A stretch of 64,000 bases of DNA from the NCBI GenBank assembly GCA_028641055.1, contig CM054062.1:11240305-11304304 (forward strand). The letters are read 5' to 3'. Source of the stretch: Alopecurus myosuroides (lineage: Eukaryota; Streptophyta; Magnoliopsida; Poales; Poaceae). Under the pieces are notes generated by a model. That model had not been told where the DNA came from. It worked only from the letters and a program-made list of their open reading frames with translations, and searched no databases. This document shows, in pieces, positions 1 to 10,297 of the stretch; within the stretch, counting starts at the first letter, position 1; each line of letters opens with the position of its first letter. The position numbers and the translations under genes are program-made.

Positions 1-2125
1 AATCGTCTCCTTCTCGACTGTCCGGCACTGGCAGATTTCCATCATCGCGTGAGTCGGAGGACTCCATGCTCGTAAGCTGCCGTCCATGTCGCTTCAGGCT
101 GGGGGATTGCAGATGACCAAGCCTGTTCGCCTAGGCCGGCGCGGCCCACTTCCCAGGCCTCGGGTCTCGCTGCCAGCTGTTCTGGGGCAGTTTTCCCCTG
201 GATGCGGCGGTGGCGGCCGTCATTGTGTCGTCGATCATGCCGGAGGCGGGGATGCCGGTCGATCTGGATCACGTGAATCACGCGTCAGATGCTTTTCAAA
301 ATCAAACCGCTGGGTCCAGGTGCAACCGAATCACGTCCGTTCGTCACCCTGGGCGTACATTGGCCGCAGATTCGCTGTCCTTTGGGCTCGTCCGGGACTG
401 CATGCTAGGGATACTTCCCAGCTATCGCACGTACTGCCGCCGCCTTCAAGTTCGATCGAATCGCAGAGGGCGTGCATGCGCTTCCCTGGCATCATCGTCG
501 TCGGGAGCCCCATCTTCGCCTGCTCCGTCCCCCTCACCGAAACCTGCTAGCACTGAACTGCCTTCTCCGTCCGTTGCCTGACGGTCGTACGCGGAGGCAC
601 TCACCATTCTGCCTCCTCCAAATGCGGCTTCTCGGCCTTTGGGGGCTACTGGACAGCAACAGCTGTTTGGTGCTCCTCAACAGCAAATTCCGCTGAAATC
701 TGCTCCGCTGCTGTTTGGAAGGAGGGTGGGACCTCTGGCCGAGGCGCCTTCTGCCGGCCCGAGGGTACAAGCTGCGGCGGTGGCCGCTCCTCCCGAGTTG
801 AATCCTCAGTCTTCCTCATCCGTGTCGTTTACACTAGGGCAGGCTAGGGCTAAGAACAAGAATAAAAGGAAGAAAAAGAAATTGCGGTGCAAACGACTAC
901 GGTTGGTGTTGTTGTTGTTGTGCAAATCGATGGTGCGAACGCTAGTGATACGGTGGCGCAGGGTCCTACCGCGATAGTTGCTGCAAAGGTGGTCAAAGCA
1001 AAGAAGAAGCAATGTGCTTATTGAAATGTTCATTCTCATGATACCAAGGAATGCCCGATGGATCATTAGTGCTACATTTGTGATAGGAGGGTTCATCCTG
1101 CTGCTCGGTGTCCGATTCCACGTCTGCCAAAGCCCTATGCTGGTTTGGCCAGGGTTGGGAGCGAGGGCACTATGTTTAGCCACCTCCCGCACAACATGTT
1201 TCGACCGCAACTTGCCCCGAGTTCTCTACCTATTGCTATTGTGAAGGTGAAGGGAGATCCGGTGTCGATGGAGACTATCCAGACCTTGGTGGCTCGTATT
1301 TGTCCGTTGCAATCAGCATGGAGGTGGGAGGCTATACCTCATGGGGAGAATTCCCTTTTGGTAAATTTCCTGTTGATGCAGGATTTGGTCAGAGTGGCCG
1401 GTTTTGATATGGGTGTACCTAACCAGGAGTCCCGCATTGCTATTGGGGTGTGGATGGAGGAGGAGATCATGCCCTCAGACGAGTTGACACCTACTTGGGT
1501 TCACGTGGCTGGGGTTCCACACATAGTTCGTCATTTTATGGGCCTATGGTGTGTGGGTACTCTCATTGGTAAGACCATGGATGTTGATTTGCTTGCTCTA
1601 CAGCGACATAATGTTGTCAGAATTTTGGTTGCTCTGTGGGGTCCATCTCTGTTCACTTCAAGGGTTGGGAAAGTTGATACCTTCGTCATTCTGAAGGGGT
1701 ATTCTTTCTGGTTCCATAAGGAGACATCTGCTTATGTCCCTGATCCGTACTTTATCCCATTCATTTGGAGGAAGCATGAAAAGGAGGATGATGGGAAGGG
1801 TATGGAGGACAATTATCGTATAGAGCCCACGGTGCAGGATCCCTCTAAGGCTGCAAATGGGGATACATAGATGCCTCAGGTGCAACAGACCAAGGGTTCT
1901 GGAACTTCTGTGTGTGGTATGTTTGGGGTGGGTGGTGTTCTTCATGGTTATGCGGTAACGCCAATTAATCCTAACCTGCAAACCCCAAGGGGAAAGGAGA
2001 TTGTGGCGCATCTGCGTGCTTCATCGTCACCATCTCTTCTGGTTCGTGCGGAGCTGGATAATTCAACCTATGTGGAAACTTCTTTGGAAAAAGGTAAAAG
2101 GTTTGGGGATAAGGTGCATGATGCT
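1..2125 (+). pseudogene. LINE 5' part with degenerate ORF1 (zinc knuckle + DUF4283-like)
   Basis: This is the 5' portion of a plant non-LTR retrotransposon, whose ORF1 protein binds the element RNA. The reading frame is recognisable from about 560 (a 'RSYAEAL' stretch typical of grass LINE ORF1) through a Pro/Ala/Gln-rich linker and a basic 'KNKNKRKKKK' patch near 860. A CCHC-like zinc knuckle follows at about 1010-1135, then a DUF4283-type RNA-binding domain at 1145-1750. At least two stop codons fall in the knuckle and several frame changes lie upstream, so it is dead. ORF1 is cut at 2125 by E1 and resumes in the same frame at 13937 once one ATGCT copy is removed. The 5' end of the LINE may lie outside the window. 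The LINE class is clear; exact limits are not. Confidence 0.7.
2121..2125. repeat. Target-site duplication of E1, left copy (ATGCT)
   Basis: The five bases ATGCT directly precede the TG of the left LTR and match the five bases after the right LTR (13932-13936). Removing the element and one copy restores the LINE ORF1 frame. Confidence 0.93.
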
Positions 2126-2615
2126 TGTCAAATTTCTGACTCCACAAATCCCCCAGGTGACCCTATCGGGTTTCGACTAGGAGAAGTCATGAGCGCTGGT
2201 GAAATCGTCGGCTTGACAGGGGGCGAGATTTACCCAGGTTCGGGGCCCTCGAAGAGGTAAAACCCTTACTCCTGCCTTCTGTTGATCTGTATTGGATGAT
2301 TAGATCGGTTACAGGTTGCTCGAATCGAGAGTAGATCTCGAGTTCCGAGGCTTTTTGGTCGTGCGGTATTACTTGGTCCTCTCCTTGGGGGCTCTCCTGG
2401 CCTTATATAGATGGCCAGGTCTCGAGTTCTACCCGGAGAGGACTCAAACCCTAGCTGGGTCGGTTACAAGTTTCCTAACTTAACCCGCAAGCTGATGCGG
2501 GTGGGCTTCACATGGGCCTTCTAGAGTACTCCAAGGGCGCTTCCTCTTGGGCCTTGACCTTGGGCCTGAGAGGGGGTGTCCTTACCCGCAGGGTCCAGGA
2601 TCCATATCTTCGTCA
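2126..2615 (-). repeat. E1 3' LTR (left copy)
   Basis: A 490-bp terminal repeat starting TGTCAAATTT and ending TTCGTCA. It aligns without gaps to 13442-13931 at a constant offset of 11316. It contains a TATATAG stretch near 2403 as the likely core promoter. Confidence 0.93.
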
Positions 2616-2626
2616 GTAGCCCCGAG
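2616..2626 (-). other. E1 polypurine tract
   Basis: On the minus strand this reads CTCGGGGCTAC directly before the TG of the 3' LTR, the position of the plus-strand DNA primer. Near-identical copies recur inside the element at 5899-5910, 6218-6229 and 6896-6907. Confidence 0.7.
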
Positions 2627-3455
2627 CGTGTGCTTGACTGGGACTTTTCCAGTCGAGTAGATGGTCAAACCTTCCTTATTTTATGGAGGACCGCCCTGAC
2701 AGTCATTGTTTTCCAAAGGGTGTGTTCCCTGTATCATGGGTCTTCACGCTCGAGTATCGAGCAATATAAGTGCCTGTTTTTACGGCTTTTTTCACAGAAG
2801 GATGTGGCACAATAGCTTGGCTCTCCCGAGAGATCAGGGCCAATTAATTGCGACTAGGGCAAAAACATTCCTGGCCTACTCAGATTCGAGACCTCCGACT
2901 CGAACCCGATAAGGTGATTGTTGCGACTGGGCCGTTGTGGACTTATCGAATCGAACTTAACCTATGGGGGTACCCGGCGCGTCCGCTAGGATTTTTCTTC
3001 GTGTTGTTGACACGGAATTATACCGGAGGACGCAGCTTTCGAGTGCGATTCCAGGCCCAAAAGAGAGATCTTTTCGGGTCTTACCTTCATATTCGAAGAA
3101 TATGGCATCCGGATGTGCCTAGTCGGCTGAACAATCCAGGTTCTTATGATGTAAAATTATCATGTGTAGGAGAGGTAGGTTCTTTCTACCCGATTGATTT
3201 GTTTGAGCTCCATACGAAAGAAATTTCGTGATGGAAGAAAAGCTAAGCCCATATGAAAGAGTTTTCATGTTCGGGATGCTGTGCCCATACGAAAGAGTTT
3301 TCGTGTATAGGGTATTTTTCTCTTGTTCGAAGAGGTTTTGCTTTATGAACTGTTCATGGAAAAGTTGCTTTTATCCGAAGGAATTGATATTCGTACGAAG
3401 ATAATTTCGCGTTTGAACTTCCAATCGAAAAGATCTTGGTTTTGAATGACGAATG
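2627..3455. other. E1 spacer with an array of short hairpins
   Basis: No gene is visible between the polypurine tract and the antisense-gene promoter. From about 3208 to 3410 the sequence repeats short inverted repeats of the form CGAAAGAnTTTTCG, for example at 3213-3230, 3253-3268 and 3288-3305. ED has a matching array at about 54120-54320 in front of its antisense gene. Confidence 0.6.
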
Positions 3456-3469
3456 CCATGACGTCATGG
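3456..3469. promoter_or_regulatory. Perfect 14-bp palindrome containing TGACGTCA
   Basis: CCATGACGTCATGG is a perfect palindrome with the TGACGTCA core bound by plant bZIP (TGA-type) factors. It lies about 250 bp upstream of the TATA box of the E1 antisense gene. Binding is inferred from the motif alone; ED does not preserve it. Confidence 0.4.
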
Positions 3470-3718
3470 CACACTCCTCTTCTCCCGATGGGACGTGACA
3501 GAGTGGCAGCAGATGGTGGCCCACCTGGTCAGCTTTTTGACCGGGAAACGAGACGTCGTTCCCGGTTTTTACGCGAGACGCGCAGTAAATGCGCACGATC
3601 TTCTGTTAAGATCGTGGCACGAAACAGCGCTGGCCGCCGCTTCGTTTCATCTTCACGCGTGGCGGCCGTGATAGGCGCCACGTAGCGCATCGTACGGCTG
3701 AGATCGTCTCGCTCCGTG

Positions 3719-3726
3719 TATAAATA
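3719..3726 (+). promoter_or_regulatory. TATA box of the E1 antisense gene
   Basis: TATAAATA lies about 100 bp upstream of the start codon at 3828. E3 and ED have TATA-like boxes at the equivalent place, which supports a promoter independent of the LTR. Confidence 0.65.
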
Positions 3727-3827
3727 CGGGTGTTAGCGCTACGGTAAAACTTTCCCAGCTCTCTGTCTTCATCTTCTTCCTTGCGCCCACCTTCGTCTTC
3801 CTCGCGCTCGAGCTCGTGCTGCAAGCA

Positions 3828-6789
3828 ATGGCTGGCGGAAAAAGACACGGTGCTGCCGGCTCTGCATCCGGTGAACCTTCTGCGCAACCCGCGCCCCGCG
3901 CCGGCGACTGGCGCTCCCCCAACACCACCGCGAAAAGCATCAAGGAGATGCAGCGGGAGGGGTTGCTGCCGGCGGAGACGGAGAAGCGAGTCCGTCTCGG
4001 AAAAAAGGAAGAGGTACCCAATCCTCAATCGAACCAGCGCGTGGTCTTTGTGGACCACGTGACTCGAGGCCTTTCTTTTCCCCTTCATCCCTTCTTCCTC
4101 GGGTTGCTGTGTGTCTATGGCATACAGCTTCACGATCTTCCCCCGAACGCGGTGCAGCACATTTCGTGCTTCATCGTGTTCTGCGAATGCTATCTCGGCA
4201 TTCGCCCGCACTGGGCGCTTTGGAAGGCGCTCTTCAAAGTCCGGATCTTCCGCGAGAGATCGCGGGTGGAGTCCAAGCTCGGCGAACCACTTCGCACGGG
4301 CGGCTTCGGGATCCAAGCTCAACAAGAAGGCAGCTACTTCAACATGCATTTCGTCGACTCCGCTCAAAACTGGCGGAAGAGGTGGTTCTATGTCACCGAC
4401 AACAGCTCGGATGGGATTGTGGAGTTCCACCCGTTCGCTGTTCTGACAAGGCGAAAGTCCTGGGGGCACAAGATGTCAGCCGAGGAGACTCAGACCGTTG
4501 CGCCTTTACTCGCAAGAGTAGCTGCTCTCCGGGATCAGACCGCGGGAGTCGTGCTCAACGGGATGCATCTGGCGAGCATCTTTTTGAAGCGCAGGATCCA
4601 GCCACTTCAACAAAGGCCCTCCGCTATGTGGGAGTATCAAGGCTCAGAGGACCCCAGCCGAGTAAGCCGCGAGGAGCTTTCGAATGTAGAATTCGAGAAG
4701 AAAATCGCGGGTATCACTCGACCGAAGGTGGGGGAGAAATTCCCCGATTGCTCGGTTGAAGCCTTCGCCGCTTCAAATCCTCCCCCAGCCGAGGTTAGTT
4801 TCTTCCTTTTCGTCTTTGAGTTGTTCCCTTTTTGTTCTGAGTCCTAGTCTATAAGGTTTTTCTCGTCTTCTTCTTGTCTTTGTAGAGCCTAGCTATGGCG
4901 GACTGCTACCCGCCAGCTGCGGGGGAGGCTGCCTCAGAGCAATTGTCGAGTCATCAAGACGGCACGATTGACACCAGCGTCGCCAACGCCTCTTCGAGTT
5001 CAGAACACGATTCTTCGGATGACGTTGAAGACTCGAATGGCGCTCCTACGAAACGTCGTCGGGTAGATGAGGACGAAGCTACTTCCAAGGATAAATCCTT
5101 GGAAGCATCGCCCAGTCAAGCTCCTATCCATGCGACTCCACTTCGCTCCCTTGCTCCTTCGCCTTCGTTCCCAGTGATGACGCCCGCTTGGAACGCGGAC
5201 TTGCTGGATGACGACGAGGATGACGAGTAAGTGCTTCTTCCTTAATCTTGGTCGAACATTTTCCGTGCTTCAATATCGATTGTTTCTATCTTTCGGTGCA
5301 GTCTACAGGTCTTCTGGATGTTCCTCTAGAGATCCCTGGACTCCAGCGGGTGGATGTGGTAACCGACACACTTGCCCAGCTTAAAAGGCACGCTGGTGGA
5401 GTTCTCTCCATGATCAATGATGCTACTCAAGTGCTGGTGCAACTGCACGGTCGCCTCCTCGCCAACGCCACTCCTGCACCCGCGCTAGATGATCTGTTGA
5501 AGGTCTTCTCAGAAGGCAAACTTCTGGATGCCTTCGCGGTCGCACAGGCGGAGTCTGGTGCGAAGACCGCGATACAATTTGCTTTGGCGCACGGAGTCGA
5601 AGGTTTGGAGGAGGCGTACACATCTCTTCCAGTCGACCCCTCCACGGGCAAAAAGGTACGGCTCTCTCGTTTTGGCGAGCAAGCCGCTATTCTTGCTCGG
5701 AAGCTGTCTGAGATTTTTGCTCGACTGCGGGGAGGGGCGACTGCTGCCAGCGGGAGCACCAATGTAGCTTCATAGTTTTTCTTTTGTCTCCTTGAATGTA
5801 ATGAACCTTGGGATGTATTCCCGTACCTTTGTTGTCTTTAATCGAAGAATTCATCTTGCAATTCATTCCCTTTGTTTGTGCATTGTCTCCCGATGGGAGT
5901 AGCCCCCGAGCGTTTGTCAGATATGCGACTAGAATTGACTCGAGTAGGGCATCTTACTTCTTTCGTTTTATTCTTCCAGGCTACTGGGTTTGCCGCGGAA
6001 ACTTCGGGTGGATGTGGTACTCCAGTAAATCCACTTGTTGCCGCTGTTGGCACTTTTGCGGGCCTTCGTGATAAGGTCCAGGAGGGTGAGCGCAAGCTAA
6101 AAGCTATGCGCGGGATAGCCGATGTGGCGAAGTCCAAGCAGAAATTGGCAGCTGAACGCGAACAATTTCTGATGGATGAGTTGGCTGTAGTCGCAAGGGA
6201 CTTGCTTTGTAAGTAGTGCAGCCCCCGTGCGTTTTTCTTCCTTGTTTCCTTATCTGACTGAGTGTGTTTTTGCTCTTCAGTCGTTAATCCGGATGACAGG
6301 GAAGAAATGCAGTGGGTAGAAAATCACATCCTTCAAGAGGCTAGTAGCTCCAAACCTCATGCAAACAATTTTTGGTCTGATCGCAGTCGGGGTTTTGTGA
6401 TGGCCACCTTGAAATTTCGAGTCCTCCAGGCGAGAATTCTCGTGAGTTCTTTTCACGAGGTCTTGGTTGCGATGAACGCTGCATTTTACCCACTTGAAAA
6501 AGGTCCTGAAGACTGGGGTTATCTTCTCAGTTTGTTTGAACGTGAAGGAGAAGTTCGCGCGTGTGTGCGCAATCAGATGACGTGCGGCGCGGTTGTAGCT
6601 CTCTCTTTTGTCCGCATATGGCATCCTGAGATAGATGTTAACTCCGTTGCTCGGCGCCCAGATTATGCAATCGAGGATATCTCGCCGTACTATGATGCTG
6701 TACGTCCTGCAGCGAAGAAGATTATCCGAATGACCTCTGAAGAGGTAGATAGAGTTTTGGCGACTGAGAATGCTCAGCGCTTTGACTGA
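3828..6789 (+). pseudogene. E1 antisense extra gene ('putative gypsy-type transposon' domain), damaged
   Basis: The gene is antisense to gag-pol. Likely exons are 3828-4793, 4886-5226, 5302-5775, 5980-6208 and 6281-6789. The start at 3828 (MAGGKRHG) is preferred over the ATG at 3816 because ED starts with the same residues. Exon 1 encodes the domain found in plant proteins labelled putative gypsy-type transposon (PF04195-like), recognisable by 'LHDLPPNAVQHISCF' and 'LGIRPHWALWKALF'. Exon 2 is acidic, with a basic TKRRRV nuclear-signal-like patch. Compared with ED the coiled-coil exons are missing, and the exon 2 donor (phase 2) does not fit the frame of the third exon (phase 0), so the full product cannot be made as drawn. 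The 5302-5775 exon ends in a TAG, but it also holds a phase-0 donor at 5656 that could splice to 5980. Molecular function is unknown. Confidence 0.7.
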
Positions 6790-7072
6790 TTGCCGGATGT
6801 AAATATCCTGTAATCTGTTTATAGTTTGTAAAAAACTGTTGTAAGGTGTATAACCTTGTATTTGATGATGTTTCTTTGTGATGCTTAGTTGTAGGGTAGC
6901 CCCCGTGTGTTTTAAGGGGTGTGTACCTGTAACTTGTAGCATGTAAAGAACGAGAAGCTTCGAGTGAATATGATGAAGGAATCATGTCTTTATTGCAATG
7001 ACTGAGAAGCCATGTATTCGAACTACAGGACTGGCTAGTATAGCCTTATTTTTGTTGTGATAACAAGTAAAC

Positions 7073-10000
7073 CTATGGATAAAATTTGCGGAGGTGTGCA
7101 ATATTCCACGGATTGGAGTAGATCCCTCCGGTCGCCGGATTCTTTAGCCTGTAGGCTCCGCCTGGGATGACTTCGTGTATAATGAAGGATCCTTCCCAAG
7201 GTGGCTCGAGCTTGTGTCCTTCCTTCTGTTTGAGCCGCAGCACCAGGTCCCCAACCGCGAATGCTCTGTGGCGTATGCGGCGACAGTGATAGTTGCGCAA
7301 GGATTGCTGATATACCGCGGATCTTGCGAGTGCGATGTCTCGCATTTCGTCGAGTGCATCCATATCTTCTGCGAGCGCCCTGTTGGAAGTTTCTTCGCTG
7401 TAGGCTACAACTCGTGGGGCGCTGAATCGAACGTCCTCGGGAAGGACTGCTTCTGCCCCGTATACCATGAAGAATGGCGTGTACTTCGTTGATCGATTAG
7501 GAGTTGTGCGCAGGCTCCAGAGTACGGAGGGTAGCTCTTCCGCCCAATGTCCTGCGGCGGGGTGTAGACGATCGAGTAGTCGCTTCTTGATGCCAGCCGA
7601 AACTAAGCCGTTGGACCTTTCGACTTGTCCGTTCGTTTGCGGGTGAGCGACTGAGGCAAACTTGAAATTGATGCCTTTTTCCTCGCAGAACTGTTGTGTC
7701 TCCTTTGCTGTGAAATTTGTACCGTTATCTGTAATGATGTCGTGTGGCACACCAAATCTGCATACAATGGAGTCGAGAAACTTGACGGCGCATTGAGCGC
7801 TTGCTGAGGTTACTGGCATAGCCTCGATCCATTTGGTGAACTTGTCGACTGCGACCAGCAAGTGTGTGTATCCACCTGGTGTGGACTTGCGTAGTGGCCC
7901 AACCATATCTAGCCCCCATTGTGCAAAGGGCCAGGCTATTGGTATCATGTGCAATTCCGTAGCAGGGGCGTGTGGCCTTGGTGCGAATCGCTGGCAGGCG
8001 TCGCATCGTTCGACCAGGCTTTTTGCATCGTTGGCTGCTGTTAGCCAGTAAAATCCTGCTCTGAAAGCTTTTCCCATTATTGTTTTCCAGCTAGCATGAT
8101 GTCCGCAATCTCCCTGGTGTATGTCCTGGAGCAATTCCTTGCCATCTTCGGGTGCGATGCAACGCTGAAGTATTCCCGAGATACTTTGCTTGTATAATTC
8201 TCCATTGACTACTCGAAAGGACTTGCTACGCCTGATTATCTGTCGAGCCTCACGTGGATCGGCCGGGAGCTGTCTGTTGAGTAGGTAGTCGAGATATTTC
8301 TGCGTCCAGACTGGCTCGACCAGGAAAACCTGTCGTGATATATTGTGAATAAGCTCGATAAGCGCGACCTGCGGGCTGACCTCTGTTTCTGGCGCTGCTG
8401 CAGCTTTCTTCACTTTGACCGATCGCTTGATCATCCGTTCGAAGTATATTCCTGGCGGTATGGGTGTATTCGTAGAACCCATGTTTGCCAGTCTATCTGC
8501 TTCTTCGTTGCTAGATCTTGCAATGTGCTTCAGCTCGCAACCTTTAAAGCTTCCTTCGAGTAGATTGTACATGTCACGATATGCGACCATGTTTTCAGCG
8601 ATGGCGTCGCATTCTTTCATCGTCTGTTGCATTATGAGATTGGAATCACCGTAGATCATTAATCGGGTAGCTCCACAGGCGATTTCCATCTTCATCCCGT
8701 GCAACAGGGCTTCATATTCTGCGTCGTTGTTCGAGGCTGGATCGTCTGGTGGAAAGTCCAGTCGCAGGACGTATTGCAGCTTGTCTCCCCGAGGTGAAAT
8801 AAGAACGATTCCAGCTCCTGCTCCTTCGTTTCTCTTGGATCCATCGAAGTACATTATCCAATTGCTCGTGTACTCGGGTGGTCCGGGCGTTTGTAGCTCT
8901 GTCCATTCGCTGAGGAATTCCACGAGTACTTGAGATTTGACTGCTTTTCGTTCTGTATAGGTGATGTCCCAGGCGCCCAACTCGATGCTCCATTTTGCTA
9001 TTCTTCCGGATGCCATAGGGTTGTTCATGATTGTCCCGAGTGACGCATCATTAACCACTGTAATGGTATGTTCCTGGAAATAATGTTTGAGCTTTCGGGC
9101 TGTGAGAATAACTCCATACGCCAACTTCTGATAATGAGGGTATCGTTGCTTGCATGGCGAGAGCACTTCGCTGATGTAATATATTGGTCGTTGGACTCCG
9201 TACGCTTTGCCGTCTTCAGGTCGTTCGACCACGATTGCTGTGCTGATGACCTGGTTTGTAGCGGCTAGGTATAGTAGAAGCGGCTCCCTTTCTTGCGGTG
9301 TTGCAAGGACGCGCCTGCTTTGCAACGATCGCTTCAGGTCTGCGAACGCTTGTTTAGCTTCGGGTGTCCACTCGAATGTGTCCGTCTTCTTCAGTAATTT
9401 GTAGAAGGGTAACGCTTGCTCTCCCAATCGTGCGATGAACCTGCTTAGGGCGGCTAGTCGTCCTGCGAGCTGCTGGACTCCGCGTAGATTGGTTGGCTCC
9501 TTCATAGTCAGGATGGCTTGTATTTTCTCCGGGTTGGCTTCAATGCCTCTGGCGGATACCAGGTACCCGAGGAGTTTTCCTGCAGGGACGCCGAAAACGC
9601 ATTTGGTCGGATTGAGCTTGATCCGATATGCATTAAGGGTGTCGAACGTTTCTATGATGTCCTCGAGGAGTGTGTCCTCTACTCGAGTTTTGATGATGAT
9701 GTCGTCGACGTACACTTGTACGTTTTTGCCAATGAGATTGGCGAGGCATCTTTGCATGCAGCGCTGATATGTTGCGCCTGCGTTCTTCAGCCCGAAGGGC
9801 ATTGTCGTGTAGCAGTAGACACCGTGGGGTGTGATGAATGTCGTCTTCTCTTCATCTTCCCTTTTCATTCGGATCTGATTGTATCCCGAATAGGCATCCA
9901 GGAAGGAGAGGCGTTGGCAGCCTGCCGTAGAGTCCACGATCTGGTCTATTCGTGGTAGAGGAAAGTTGTCCTTGGGGCAGTGCTTAGTCAGCGATGTGTA

Positions 10001-10297
10001 GTCGATACACACCCGAAGGATATCCGTGTTCTTCTTGGGGACCAGCACCGGGTTTGCCAACCAGGTGGATATCTTGATCTCCCTAATAAAGTTGGCGGCT
10101 AGCAGTCTGTTTATTTCTTCTCCAAGCGCCTTCTGCTTGGGTTCTGAGAATCGTCGAGTCGTCTGTTTGATGGGTTTGGCATTAGGAAAGACTTCGAGTG
10201 AGTGCTCGGCAAACTCCCTGGGTATTCCTGGCATATCTGAGGGCTGCCAGGCAAAAATTTCCCAGTACTCACGGAGGAGTTTGACGAGCGCGCCTTC
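7073..10297 (-). CDS. pol: E1 pol: reverse transcriptase, RNase H, integrase
   Basis: One open frame, read after the UAG at 10298-10300. Counting from the methionine at 10234: reverse transcriptase with YVDD at 175-178; RNase H with D464, E508, D530 and D580; integrase zinc finger (H706, H712, C744, C747); and integrase core D776, D836, E872, with the classic 35-residue spacing between the last two. It ends just after 'NPWNIAHLRKFYP'. It would copy element RNA into DNA in cytoplasmic particles and insert it into chromosomes. All catalytic residues I looked for are present. Expression would need passage of the UAG and of the damaged gag frame upstream, so the enzyme is probably not made from this copy. 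Confidence 0.9.
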   Translation of the reverse strand, partial: EGALVKLLREYWEIFAWQPSDMPGIPREFAEHSLEVFPNAKPIKQTTRRFSEPKQKALGEEINRLLAANFIREIKISTWLANPVLVPKKNTDILRVCIDYTSLTKHCPKDNFPLPRIDQIVDSTAGCQRLSFLDAYSGYNQIRMKREDEEKTTFITPHGVYCYTTMPFGLKNAGATYQRCMQRCLANLIGKNVQVYVDDIIIKTRVEDTLLEDIIETFDTLNAYRIKLNPTKCVFGVPAGKLLGYLVSARGIEANPEKIQAILTMKEPTNLRGVQQLAGRLAALSRFIARLGEQALPFYKLLKKTDTFEWTPEAKQAFADLKRSLQSRRVLATPQEREPLLLYLAATNQVISTAIVVERPEDGKAYGVQRPIYYISEVLSPCKQRYPHYQKLAYGVILTARKLKHYFQEHTITVVNDASLGTIMNNPMASGRIAKWSIELGAWDITYTERKAVKSQVLVEFLSEWTELQTPGPPEYTSNWIMYFDGSKRNEGAGAGIVLISPRGDKLQYVLRLDFPPDDPASNNDAEYEALLHGMKMEIACGATRLMIYGDSNLIMQQTMKECDAIAENMVAYRDMYNLLEGSFKGCELKHIARSSNEEADRLANMGSTNTPIPPGIYFERMIKRSVKVKKAAAAPETEVSPQVALIELIHNISRQVFLVEPVWTQKYLDYLLNRQLPADPREARQIIRRSKSFRVVNGELYKQSISGILQRCIAPEDGKELLQDIHQGDCGHHASWKTIMGKAFRAGFYWLTAANDAKSLVERCDACQRFAPRPHAPATELHMIPIAWPFAQWGLDMVGPLRKSTPGGYTHLLVAVDKFTKWIEAMPVTSASAQCAVKFLDSIVCRFGVPHDIITDNGTNFTAKETQQFCEEKGINFKFASVAHPQTNGQVERSNGLVSAGIKKRLLDRLHPAAGHWAEELPSVLWSLRTTPNRSTKYTPFFMVYGAEAVLPEDVRFSAPRVVAYSEETSNRALAEDMDALDEMRDIALARSAVYQQSLRNYHCRRIRHRAFAVGDLVLRLKQKEGHKLEPPWEGSFIIHEVIPGGAYRLKNPATGGIYSNPWNIAHLRKFYP

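Noticed and set aside
86..550. ORFs of 154 and 123 codons near the window start as host genes
   Set aside because: They overlap in different frames within LINE 5' sequence and lack coherent domain signal.
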